From the NCBI RefSeq assembly GCF_003073045.1, contig NC_037601.1, forward strand, positions 12,790,897 through 12,854,896: a stretch of DNA of 64,000 nucleotides, written 5' to 3'. The translations under genes were made by a program, and so were the position numbers. This DNA comes from Pomacea canaliculata. Its lineage: Eukaryota; Mollusca; Gastropoda; Architaenioglossa; Ampullariidae. Below the pieces are notes generated by a model, which saw nothing but the letters and a program-made list of their open reading frames with translations, had not been told where the DNA came from and ran no database searches. Each line of letters starts with the position of its first letter. The first letter of the stretch is position 1. Shown here in pieces: positions 39,062 through 50,100 of the stretch.

Positions 39062-39187
39062 CACCTGTGATCAACGAGCGTCGCTAACAGTGTACTACTT
39101 CACGCTGGTTGACGGCTGACAATGTTGTGAACGGTGTACCAACGTGACGTAGTACACTGTTAGCGGCGCTCGTTGATCGTTGAGGTG
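39062..39187. mobile_element. 126-bp foldback (MITE-like) inverted repeat
   Basis: A left arm (39062-39109) and right arm (39138-39187) are imperfect reverse complements over nearly 50 bp, separated by a loop of about 28 bp. Within the arms the block CGCTAACAGTGTACTAC is present on the left and its exact complement on the right. This is a long hairpin with a minimal loop, as in a foldback MITE or a solo pair of inverted repeats. No coding content. Confidence 0.6.
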
Positions 39188-40659
39188 CGAGTCGCCTACT
39201 TTGCTAACGAATAATTAACGTATCGGTTTTGGAGGCTGAAATTTAGGTTAGTCTTTAAAAGCTTAATTCTTCCTTACGCTGTGAACCTCGTTAAAACCGA
39301 ATGCTATCGTTTCTGATTGTGACCCCTGTTTGCGAGTCGGGCAGCTAGTACTTTGGGTACTTTCGATATTTCCTCCCTCGACAGCCCTTTCCTACTTAGT
39401 GTAAACTTATCTCCGCAATTTTCTATCAAAATATTCGTAAATAGCTTTGGAGGCCATCAGGTGTTTCGTCACGAGCTTGCGGCAGCTACTAGTCTTGTTC
39501 TTTTGTGCATCTGCACATTCCCGCGCACAGCCAACCTTGCGCATGCTTGGCATGGATGTCAAGGGCCATGTCGTTATGCGCTCCCAAAACAAAAAAAAAG
39601 CAAGGTTCTCCCTTTTCACTGAGTAAACTCGGGACCACCGGACTTTGGGAAAAAAAGAGAAAGGAAAAAAGTTTTTCTTTCAAAATAAACCATTGTGTCC
39701 TTCAGCATTTCTCTCTCAAAGTTTCTTCAAATATGGGTGAACTAGAAAAAGTTTCAAGAGAGAAGGATCACCTTTGATCAGCATTGTCTAGCTGAAAGTC
39801 ATTTTTTCTTGAATATACTTTGAGTTCTAGAATTCTTATATGTATCTATCGTTTCCTGATATTCTAACTGGTGCCTTTCTATCCCTTTCTGCAGCTATAA
39901 TCAATGGTGTAGGAACCAGGGGTAAAGGGGTGAGGGCAGCCGTCCCCTCAAAAAAAATAAATAAATAAAAAAATAAAAAAAAAAGATTCTGAAGGGGCAA
40001 GAATATATTTTTGTTCCCACCTGACCCAATGTTTGAAATTCGATTCCTCACAAAATAACAAAAAAAAAAAAAAAAAAAAAGAACAGCTAGAGAGAGTGGG
40101 GCAGAGAGAGAGAAAGAAAGGGCAGATCTTTCTTTATTTAAGAGGGTTACAGTTTAAGCAAACGTTATGCTTTCTTTATATCTAGCCCTTGATTTAAAGA
40201 AAGGTTAAAGAAGTACTATGTACTTGACTACAACAAAGAATTAAGAGTGTTGTTTTTATTTTGTTTTGTCACACTGACCTGCAAAACTTGAATGTGATTA
40301 ATATGATTATAATGTTTTTCTTATTCTAAATATTACATAATTTCTTGATAATCGGGTGAGTCATTTCTCAACGAGATTTGCTTATTGTTAAGTGCTGATT
40401 CGTCATTTAACAATTAACACCGAAAGCAGAATATATGTTGTAATGCTACCACCGTTTACAATAGTGTGTGAATGGCTGCGCTCGCGCACCTCCTTTTTTC
40501 TTCTCTCTCTCTCGTAGTGAGTGAAAACGAACGTCGTTCACTATCAGCATGGAGTACCATCCCTTCTTCCCTCCCAACCCAAGCCGAGCATCTTCCTACG
40601 CCATTGCTGATACAAAACTTTCCTATTCTCTTCTGTAGTTCTGAACAGCCAGTGGCGTG

Positions 40660-40745
40660 TTGCATAGCACGTAGCGAATCGAGCGAAGCTAGCCTAGCGA
40701 ATCTAGCGGTTAGCGAAAGCTAGCGGTCCCTGTGCAACGCAGTGT
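40660..40745. repeat. TAGCG-rich block bounded by short inverted GTTGCA, possible Harbinger end
   Basis: Just upstream of the transposase gene, a block contains at least five copies of TAGCG or its variants and GCTAGC-type palindromes. It is bounded by GTTGCATA on the left and TGTGCAAC on the right, which are near reverse complements. The block could be the subterminal repeat array of the Harbinger element, where transposase or its Myb-like partner binds. I could not find a matching inverted copy on the right side. Confidence 0.3.
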
Positions 40746-40767
40746 AGCCGGAAGTCAGAGTTTCAAG

Positions 40768-42637
40768 ATGGCAGACATGAGGCGAGATTTGAGTGCTTTC
40801 CGTGTTTCGGAAGCTAGACCCCGAGGTGCTGAGAGATGTTTCAAAGGCTTAGCCAAACTGGCGCAACTAAATATCGAGCTTGCGCCCTCCACAAATGAGA
40901 AAAGGGAAAACTCGAACTCCCATGTGGTCGATTTCGTGGAAGTCACCATCCCACGATACTCGACGTATCAGTTCAAGTCACATTTTCGAATGTTCCCGGA
41001 GGCCTTTGATGTAAGTTATTGTAATAAAATTTAAATCAAGTAAAATGTAATAAAATATACATAAAATTTAAATCAAGTAAAAGGTAATAAAATATACATA
41101 AAATTTAAATCAAGTAAAAGGTAATAAAATTAATAAAATATAAATAAAAATACCAAGATCAATTATAGGGAATGTGAACGTCTTTTATACATATATATGC
41201 ATAAATGCATGTACTAAACTTATCTACAATGATGCTCACACACACAAGATAAACACAAACTTTCATAGAGATCTTTTGTGAATTTTTTCAGGTTCTCCAG
41301 GCTTGGATTGAACCTCATTTACCGCAAGAACGAGGTTTCAGTAACAGAACAAAACTTCTTGCCACCTTGTGGTTACTGGCAAACAAGGAGACATTTCGCA
41401 GTGTGGCAGATCGGTTTGCCATGAACAAGGGCTCCCTTCACAGATGTGTGATGATGATCTGCAGGACACTCGTGGCCAATCAAGGCGAGGTCATCCAATG
41501 GCCAGAAAGGGATGCCCTTGAAAAGCTGGCTGAAAAATGGCAGCAGAAAGCTGGTATGCCGGGAGTTGTAGGTGCTCTTGATGGCACCTATATCCCCATT
41601 CTTGGAACTTCAGGGCCAAGACGGGAAAGCTATATATGCAGAAAGGGCTTTCCGGCTATGCATCTTCAGGTTAGAATTGAAATTGACATCTATACTATAC
41701 TCTATAGCAAGTCAAAATTCAAGTGTGATTGTAAACCAAAAAAAAAATCACAACCCAAAGATGGATAAAGAAAAATGCTTGTATTTTTTATAATTATTTT
41801 TCATATCATGCTGTGTGATGTTTCCATCCGCATCATCAAGTTTTTTCATAAATAATGTGCAATAAGATAAGAAATTTGAAATGTAACATACTACAGGAAA
41901 GGATAAGTATAAAGTTTTCTAAATTATGCACTAAAATCAAGGAACAGGAATCTAGATGACACTGATGCTTTCTCTGTCTAGTTCATATTTAACTTTTGTC
42001 TTGTGTTCAAACTGTTTGGTTATTTAGTAACTGTTACTATTCTTGATCATTCATTTTGCAGATGGAAACTATTTTGTAAATTTTTCATGCTTTATTTTTT
42101 TATGTGTGCAGGTTGTCTGTGACAGCAGCCTAAAATTTTTATATGTTCAGACTGGTAATGTAGGGTCAGTTCACGACAGCCTGTGCCTTCAGGACATGCG
42201 ATCTGTACCACCATTTAGAATCACCAGAAGGACGACTGCCACATCAGTTTCACCTTCTTGGTGATTCTGCATACCCCTTAAGGGAATTTTTGATGGTACC
42301 ATTTCGAGACAATGGACATCTCAGCCCTTTAGAAATTTTATATAATAAAGTACATTCTTCCACATGTGTTGAAGTGGAGCGTTCGATTGGGTTGTTAAAA
42401 GGAAAATTCAGAAGATTGAAGCAATTAGATATGTATTGTTTTCATGAAATTCCATATGTTATAACTGCTGCATGTGTTCTCCACAACTTTATTTTGAGAC
42501 AAAGCGGTGTTGATGAAGATGATATAGACATGAATGATGAAGACGGTGGCAATCAGGTGGGTCCTCTTGATGGGGTAAATATAGGAGCAGGTAATGCGAA
42601 GCGATATGAGATTGCAAACATACTAATGAACCAGTAA
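40768..42637 (+). pseudogene. PIF/Harbinger (HARBI1-like) DDE transposase, three exons, one frameshift
   Basis: Exons are 40768-41010, 41292-41669 and 42112-42637, with GT-AG borders and phase-0 introns; about 382 residues if the frame were continuous, normal for this family. The first Met used is ATGGCAGACATG in an AAGATGGC context. Exon 2 holds the helix-turn-helix (LWLLANKETFRSVADRF, then KGSLHRCV) and the first catalytic Asp in GVVGALDGTYIPI. Exon 3 holds the second Asp in GNVGSVHDSL, then HLLGDSAYPL, and the Glu in CVEVERSIGLLKGKF. These are the DDE_Tnp_4 signatures. Between the second Asp and HLLGDS the frame shifts by one base (about 42225-42240), so the literal reading stops at 42262-42264 and loses the catalytic Glu. 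It is therefore inactive, unless the extra base is a sequence error. Domesticated HARBI1 is a less likely alternative, given the convergent partner gene. Confidence 0.88.
41026..41136. repeat. Three tandem copies of a 37-bp AT-rich unit
   Basis: The unit beginning AAAATTTAAATCAAG repeats at 41026, 41063 and 41100 with few differences. It lies in the first intron (41011-41291) of the transposase gene and accounts for most of its first half. Confidence 0.85.
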
Positions 42638-44007
42638 AGAGCACCAAAACCACCTTCCAGTATATATTTACCTATATTTGCCATGCCACGTCTATACCAT
42701 CTTTCATCAGTATCTGCATTTCTCTTCCACCAACATTTGTTATTTGCATTATATAATTTTAATATTTTGCATTTGTGTCACCAGCGTGTAAATTTTTTTT
42801 TGCCCTATGCAAATCGAGGTGTTTATGTCTTTGTGTCACCATCATTAATGAATTTTCCACTATGTGCATACATTATATGATGTGTACATTTATATTTATG
42901 ATTGGTATGACTTTACAGTTGTAATTAGGTTGTCTGCAGACATTGAAGTTGACAGCAGCAGCAAAGTATTGCATTGCACCATATAACTCTTGCCTATTTT
43001 TCATCACTGTGTACAGTTCTCTCCCAGCAACCTTTTTTATTTCCATTACATAATTTGAATATTTTGGATTATGTATACGTATCTCTTGCATTTGCATCAC
43101 CACTATCATGTTTTTATTCATTTAAATTGAGGAGTGTGCATGTCTATAATTTGTGTCACCATCCCTTATAATTTGCTTTGTCATCAGTTGCATATATTGT
43201 GTTCCTTTCAAATGGACCAGATTGTGAGTTTATGTTTAACTTTGATGCACCACTTTTCCAGTTATAATTGCTCATTTGATTATTCATGCAATCTTTTTTC
43301 ATTTGATTTTACTAATCCATGGTGGAAACAACTGTGCTTCAGTGTGTACATAAAACATGATTATCAGGTAAATCAGGATTTTTTTATTTTTCACCATCTC
43401 AGTTAAAAAAAAAAAAAAAAAAGATGACATTTGTAAAGGCGTGTAAGTTTTTAATGAGTACTAAAATCAAGGCAATGTCCTTTATTTGGTAGGGTCGTGC
43501 CCGTAACCAATGTTGGGATAGCAGGCGGAATTGAGTTAAAGTACAAAATACATATAGTGCCATTACTGTCAATCAAGTATAAGAAGACAAAAAGCTGTAG
43601 TAAACAGTCTATACAAGTCTCAGCTTGAAATCTCTTAAGAATGCCTCAACTTGCCCACCCCAAACACATCTAAACTCATGTTGCTAACACAATATTAACC
43701 CAAGTGGCATTGTGATTACCGTGCATACTTACAACATAGTTACACTTATTTTGGAAATGTAATGGGAAGGGAGTTAGAATTTACAACTTTCAGCCTGTAT
43801 GCAATACATCTCACATAAACATTTACAATGGATATACATTCACTGTAAATCATTCCATTTGGAGTTTTTGCTGTCGCATTCAAAAAGCATTTCATTCAGA
43901 AGAATTAAATTTGTGTAGTGAATAATTTGTAAACTAAAAGGAATCACAAACTTCTAAAATGAACAGACAAACTAAAGATATGGAAAAATCTATAAAAAAA
44001 AATTTTT
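42638..44007. other. Spacer between the convergent Harbinger genes
   Basis: No exon is recognised here. The AT-rich DNA after the transposase stop contains a diverged local duplication: the segment at about 42715-42850 resembles 43010-43165, sharing TTGTGTCACCATC, TAATATTTTG-like and GCATTTG blocks about 300 bp apart. An A18 tract lies near 43405-43422. Polyadenylation signals of both convergent genes are probably here but cannot be assigned. Confidence 0.45.
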
Positions 44008-44793
44008 CTAACTCTTTGTTAGGTGGTTGACTAATTTTTCTAATAATTCTGTTCTTCGTGTCTCCGTGTTTCTCATGAATTCTGTTCTTTGTCTATCCAG
44101 TTCTGTTCTTTGTCTATCCAATTCTGTTCTTTGTGTCTCCATGGTTCTCATAAATTCTGTTCTTTCTCTTTCAATGTTTCTCATTAATTCTAGTCTTTCT
44201 CTATCCATTTCTGTTCTTTGTCTATCCAATTCTGTTCTTTTCCTCTCCTCCGCCATTATCTCTTCCTGCATTGCCATGTTCCTTACATGACAACTCTGAA
44301 GTGGCTCTGACGATTGTCTCTTCCGTTTCCTGCACACAGGAGTCTCCATAGGCTTTCTTTGCTGCTCTTGCTCCTTTGGAGGGGTGGCACATTGCTGAGT
44401 ATTGGTAATCTCTGAGAGAGTGCTTACTGAAAAATAAATATAAATGAATTATGACCAATCTATAGGCATGGAAAATCCAAATATGTCTGGCCTGTATGCC
44501 CATGGTAACTGCTCTTGCTGGAACAGTGCATGCATACAAAAAGTTCCTAACTGAGCTTTTTTACATATCTAGACTCATCTCTTTGTGGCAGAACAAACTT
44601 TTGTCATTACCCTCACCAAATACCTGTAGGAAACGAAACAATAAACAAATGTTTTACTAAATTTGGCTATACTAAAACTATGCTTTATTTGCTTGCTTAT
44701 GTTATAAATGGTTCACTGACCTTTTACACCCCCCAGTGATGATATTGTCACTGGTGGAATGACTGAAGGGTCTCCCTCTAAGATTTCGGCCAT
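44008..44793 (-). CDS. Harbinger-associated coiled-coil protein, two exons seen
   Basis: Exons on the minus strand are 44793-44721 and 44426-44008, joined in phase 1 across a GT-AG intron, giving 163 residues from the Met at 44793. The N-terminal part is Pro/Ser/Thr-rich, followed by a basic patch CRKRKRQSS (a possible nuclear localisation signal). The C-terminal half is a highly charged helix built from repeated RTELDRQRTE and RTEFMR units, a long coiled coil. Second proteins of PIF/Harbinger transposons combine an N-terminal Myb/SANT (trihelix) DNA-binding domain with such a coil and carry the transposase to the DNA ends. Position and convergent orientation fit that role. I do not see a Myb domain. 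The frame stays open upstream of the Met to about 44873 (through KIHRGVLSHGYRKHEE), so an N-terminal exon may be missing or lost. The name is inferred from context. Confidence 0.6.
44047..44240. repeat. Internal repeats encoding the coiled coil
   Basis: TTCTGTTCTTTG(T/C) units recur about every 30 bp on the plus strand. They are the antisense of the RTELDRQ heptad repeats of the minus-strand coiled-coil gene, so they look like in-gene duplication rather than an independent repeat. Confidence 0.7.
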
Positions 44794-45053
44794 TCTGGAA
44801 GACTCCTCGTGTTTTCGATATCCATGGGACAGCACTCCTCGGTGTATCTTGGTGTGAATGGAAGTAGCTCCCCTTGTTTACACGTCTTACATTTTCCTAT
44901 TTTGATGAATTTGTGTCGACGCTGATTTTCTTTTACGGTTTTATTGCTCAGCAAAGTTTATTTCCTGTTTTTACTGTTGCACACTGTGTTTGTTTGCATT
45001 ATCGTAGTGTTTATTTTTAATCACTAGATGGTTTAACAGGTGTGTTCGGAGAC

Positions 45054-45188
45054 ATGGACGGGTTTCCGCGCCTCTCGATCACAGACGTCTATAAGGTTCT
45101 GTGGCGGTGTAACCGCACGTGTTATCAAGACAAGATTTTATTTGGAGTGGACTTCTGCTTCAGTCACACGGCTTATGTCTGCTGTTAG
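45054..45188 (+). CDS. Short open frame of 44 codons, unknown
   Basis: A CpG-rich open frame starts ATGGACGGG in a GACATGG context and reads MDGFPRLSITDVYKVLWRC before further Cys/Phe-rich residues and a TAG. The start MDGFP(R/K)L..DV resembles the opening of some uncharacterised invertebrate transposon-associated proteins, but I cannot name a family. It lies upstream of, and divergent from, the coiled-coil gene. It may be a first exon, a transposon relic or chance. Composition unlike the surroundings is the main reason to list it. Confidence 0.22.
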   Translation: MDGFPRLSITDVYKVLWRCNRTCYQDKILFGVDFCFSHTAYVCC

Positions 45189-45199
45189 TAGAACGGGAT

Positions 45200-47010
45200 A
45201 TCAGACATATATAATTAACAGTTTTAACCTTTCTTAAAGTAGGTGGAAACGGACATCAGTGATCACTGTCCTTTCATGTGTAGGTGTCTGTGGAAAGCTG
45301 ATAATCTTGCTGGCAATATTGACTATCCTTATTAAACCAGCTTTATCTTTGATGGAAAAACGCTGAACTTCACTGACAGATCGACATATACACATTCTTG
45401 TGTGAACATCATGCTACAGCTCAGCTATATATTTCTTTGAATTGCATAGGGAGACAATAAAGGCTTAAAATACAGTTTAATCAGCACTATTCCCCGCTAT
45501 TTCATTTGTACATTACAAAATACGGAAAAATAGTCTTTCACAGTGCCAAAGATAGCACACAACTTTAAACAAGCGAATATATTGATAATGATGAAGGAAG
45601 TGTATATTTTTATGTCTAGATCTCGAATGAGGCAGTGAACATTAACTGCCTTTGATATACAACAGTACTATCTCTTCCTTTCTTTGTGACCATGCTTATC
45701 AAACCTCAATCTTTTCTTTTGTGATGAAGAGAGTTGTCATTTTTAAGTTCTCTTTGATGCACCATAGCTTCCCTTCTAGTGTGGCTCCTGCGGCCACAGC
45801 TCTGTGCAGTGGGCATAGTTACAGGACATCCTTTGTGAAGTACTAATTCAAAATGAAAAAGGAAGATCTGTACTTTCTAATTTCTAGATATAAAATGTTT
45901 TCAAAACAATTTATCACTTGTATAAACCAGAACAAAATGCACTTCAATTTCAGTAGCACCTTAATATGGACAAAAATATAACAACAACAACAAAAAAATT
46001 AAGTAAATGTCCACTCTTCAACAACCATCTTCTAACTATTCCTGTCACCAGAACAACATCTAGTCACAGGATTTTTAGTTACTGTGTAGTGAAACAATGG
46101 AACTTGCTCCCTTTCCATATCCACCTACCCACTATTAAATCCTTCAAATGTGCATTGAAAATGCACCTCTTCCTTAAGCATTACTCCTAACACCAGTTCA
46201 CTTATTAACTTTGCTGATCATGGATGTAGTTACGCTGCTTTGATAAGCATCACATAAACTGCATCTTCTTTTATAGAAGTCGTTGACTATCTTAAGAGGC
46301 ATGTACCTAAAATAAAACTTTCTCAGACAGGAAATCACTGTAGACATATTAAAAATAATATGTTTTTAAACATAAAGTTACTTAAGGGCTAGCACAATGA
46401 ACTTGTTTTTGTGCATATATAGGTCTAAAAACATTGCAGTTGGCAGCATCCCCCATCCCACCCTTTAAATCTATTCTTTTCTCAATATTTATAAACAGCT
46501 TCAAATTTGCTGAATTTCTGACTAGAGAACTGATCAAGGGTTCTCCATTAATTATTGAAATGAGGGTACTCGTCAACAATTTCATTTTCAAAAAAAAAAT
46601 AAATAAACTTCAGAGTTCGAATACAGTCGGAAGTATGATACATCAGTTAGGATAATCTTTTTTCCTTTTCATGCGTGTTTGTCGGTCAATATTTTTTTGT
46701 TGTTAATATAGCAGTACAGCTGTTCAATACACAACTTTATGCAGAGTGAACTGCATGGTTTATTATGGCCTTCGCTAACTTCTTCAAAACTGAAGTCAGT
46801 AAATGTGGCTTATAGATGGCCTCCCCTACAGTTGGTTTGAGTCATGTGACTGGTCACATGATATTAAAATGATTCTGGGAAAATTCCTGAACATAAATAA
46901 TTAAAACATAAGTCAAAGTTGATCTCCAATATGTCATATTATTCTTAAATAAAAATAAGTTATTATAAAAAAGAGCTTTAAAAACATTATATTTTTAGAC
47001 GTGAGTACAA
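45200..47010. other. Intergenic DNA between Harbinger region and CNOT1
   Basis: Apart from the LINE relic at 45966-46190 I see no coding sequence. The stretch is AT-rich, with no extended repeats. Confidence 0.45.
45966..46190 (+). mobile_element. Non-LTR retrotransposon relic, reverse transcriptase C-terminus
   Basis: The frame ends in a block reading SYCVVKQWNLLPFHIHLP, then KSFKCALKMHLF just before the stop. This is the familiar tail of non-LTR reverse transcriptase polyproteins (pattern: S.....WN.LP..IR......FK..LK..LF). Nothing recognisable of the RT core lies upstream, so the copy is 5'-truncated, as is usual for LINEs. The exact clade is not determined. Confidence 0.55.
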
Positions 47011-47199
47011 TTAATGATGGCCGCTGAGACGCCATGTCGAGGATTGTGATGATGCGGTGAACGCAGGAACTTTCCTCATGTTGGACCCCGCACGGCCCCG
47101 TTTCCTACCAGCAAGAGTTTCAGCGTTTTGTAAATATTTTTGTTTTGAGAAAGCCTTGAATTTAATTTGGGGCTTTCGTTTCATTGTTTATGGATTAAT
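47011..47199 (+). promoter_or_regulatory. 5' leader/promoter region of the CNOT1 copy, with short upstream ORF
   Basis: About 190 bp before the CNOT1 start are less AT-rich than the flanks. ATGATGGCCGCTGAG at 47014 resembles a YY1-type initiator and opens a 12-codon upstream ORF (47014-47049). Whether this part is transcribed is not visible from sequence. Confidence 0.3.
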
Positions 47200-50100
47200 A
47201 TGAATCTTGATCCGCTTTCCTTTGCCTTGGCAGAGATAAGTTATTCAGTGGCCAATCTCACAAAGAAAAACTACAAAACAAGTGTCACTGAAATAAACCA
47301 CGTGAGTATCATGTTTACGTGTATCTGACAAGTTGATCGTAAATACATGTCTGCAGTTATGTCAGTTTGTATTTTATATAGAGTTTTGTGACCGACCGCC
47401 ATCATTAATATCACGAGACTCCCCTAGTTGGCCTTGAGACATGAGGCAGTAGTCAAAAGAAATACTTGCTTTGCTATAGTCGGTGGTTATGCTTTTGAAT
47501 CGTTTCAGATAGCATATGGATTGAAAAAAAGCTATATGTTTTCAGCGAATATATTGCGTATCATGTCATTGAGAATAGAGAAACAATATTGTAGCTTGAA
47601 AAACAAGATTTGAAAATCTAGGTCGACCCTAGTTTTTGTATTCTGCTGAAACCGTTGAAAAATAAACACTTGTTAAAAACGCAGTACACATATATTTTAA
47701 ATCATTATTACGCTTAAACCAGTGACACAGTAATGAATAATTTTGTTTCTTATTCTTATACATTAAAGCTATACCTGACAAAGAACAATATGTAAAGATG
47801 TTTATCCCCCTTGCAGAATGAGCTAGAAGGTAGTTTTACAAACATATTTCAGTCATCTTTATCGCCAACCAGTATTGAATCAAAATATAAAAGTTGCAAT
47901 AAATTTATTCATATTCATTTTTGCTTTTTTTTTTGTCATTGTTAGGCAAGGGCTTGAAGGTTTAAGTGGTTAACAACCATTTTCTCAGTTTTGATGGCTT
48001 CCCTCTGGTGCGAATCTCCTCCACTGATCCACTAAACACATGCATCGACATGCTTATGTAATCTCATTCAAAAAGTCAGAATAACGGAACACTTTTATTG
48101 GTCATGGCTTAATTTGCATAGTGGTTTTATGTTTACATTAGTCTTTCACTGATATTTTATGTTTGTCTATTAACAGCTTGTCAAACAACACGGGGCTGAA
48201 GCTGACAGGCATCTTTTTAGGTGCCTTTTTTCTCACATTGATTTCAGTGGGGATGGTAAAAGCAGTGGCAAAGATTTCCATCAGGTTTGCTAATTGATGA
48301 ATTTTTCTTTCCTTTTAGTTTTTTTATGATTTGTGTCTTGTTTCTGGATTTCATCATTTCATTGTTTTGTGTGTGTGTCTTGGTGTTCTTTTTCATTGTA
48401 TTATACTTGGAGTTTTCATTTGAGTAAAGTGTATTTAAAATCTTATCTTTTTGAAGAAATTGTGTTTATTTAGATGAAAATCATGATAGCACAAGGATGC
48501 ACCACAGCATGATATTTTTCTGTGTATAAAATTTATATACCGTGGAACCTTGGTTAATGCCCATTCTGGAAAGTAGGTCAGTATCCGAAGTGTTCAGTCT
48601 CCGAAACAATTTTCCCTTATAAGAATTATAGAATATAGATTTAATTGGTTCCCAGCCCCTGCTGACTCATTCATATTTGAAAGTCACAGGCTCTATAGGT
48701 ATTTTTTTTAATGAGAACAGTTAAAATACAATGTAAATGGAGCTAAAGAAACATAAAAACATTAAAGAAAGCATTTAAACATAAGAAAACTTGCCGTTTT
48801 GACAGTGTGGAGAGGAAGGGGTGGAATTATTGCTTGGAGGGGAATCCCCCTCTATGAGAACATGTGGCATTGTAAAATCAGGGGTGACTTCCCTTTTCTG
48901 ACGCTTTAAAGGCTGATATCTTCCCTCCTGCGAAAATCAAATGGTATCTCCTGTGCAAGAGAAGGTAGGAGTACACTCAGTGCGGACTGCTATTGGCCAG
49001 TTGTCACCAATTACTACCCGGACAATAGGCGGGGTAGAGATAACAGGCACCGCCAACTAGTCTGGCAATAAAATGTCTTGCCTTTGTCTCCTTTCTTGTT
49101 CTCTCTCTCTCTTCTTACAAGGAAGAACACAAACAAAACTACTGGTGCTAAACTGGTCCTAACCCTTTTTATTGTACATGTCTTCTCCTTGTCCAGTTTT
49201 CAGTTTTCTCAACTCAGGAAGAGGCAAGCACTGATGACCTCCACCCGGCATAATTGTCGAGTTAGATAAGCGAAGAAAAGACCATGGGGACACTATGTTG
49301 GCGATTTGTAAAAGTATGAACATTTCACTCAAACCGAGGTGTACTTTAGGTCAGTCATCGGGAAGAATGAACTGAAAATTTTAAATATTATCCCCTCTTA
49401 AGAGTAAAGAAAGATGGAGAGAAAGATAAAGAGATAAAAACAATGAATATTGCTTATTTTTAAAATCAGTTATCTGTATGATTGTCTCATTTCCGCTGTT
49501 CATCTTTCTCATTTTTATTTTTCTTTGTCTTTGTTTATTTCATGGAGAAAACATTTGTCAGTCCTAACCATGACAGAATGTTCAGATAAAAGCCATTTCG
49601 CCTCACTTTTCTCAGACCCTACAGCAAGTACTAGTCAGCTGAGAAGGGCCTTTTATTGCTAAGGGCAGTCGGTTGTGTACCTCTACCCATCCACCTGTCG
49701 ATGTAGTAACTGGAGGAAATTGACCCCTAGCTGTCGGCACCGTGTGTTCTCTTACCTTCCCTAGCACAGGCGAAACTATTTTTTAAAAAACAGAACATCG
49801 ACCTTTTAAGGCTGAAGGAAAAAACTTGTCCAGTGTCTGCTGCTTCTGCCTTTTTTGTAACACTTTTCGGTAATACGACATCACATTATCATGGAATATG
49901 TTTAGGCTCCTATTACCTATCGCATTGTTAGGGAAAGAATTTTCTACAAACAATTGCAATTCCCCCCACTTTGCATACATTTCTTTAATCACAAAAATCA
50001 CTACATAAGAAGGATGTGCACAGATAAAGATAACGAACGACCGATTGTAACTGTGTCTCGAAAGAAAATGATGCTTGGTCTGATATACAGGTCAGTCACG

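Larger units (their letters stand above)
36640..40640. other. Intergenic DNA with repeats, no gene supported
   Basis: The stretch between the C1q pair and the Harbinger element contains two SINE-like fragments, a (GT)n(GA)n run, an A4-5C repeat near 38010-38045, a foldback element, a low-complexity segment at 39945-39985 and an A-rich tract near 40059-40080. No exon chain is recognisable. Confidence 0.5.
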
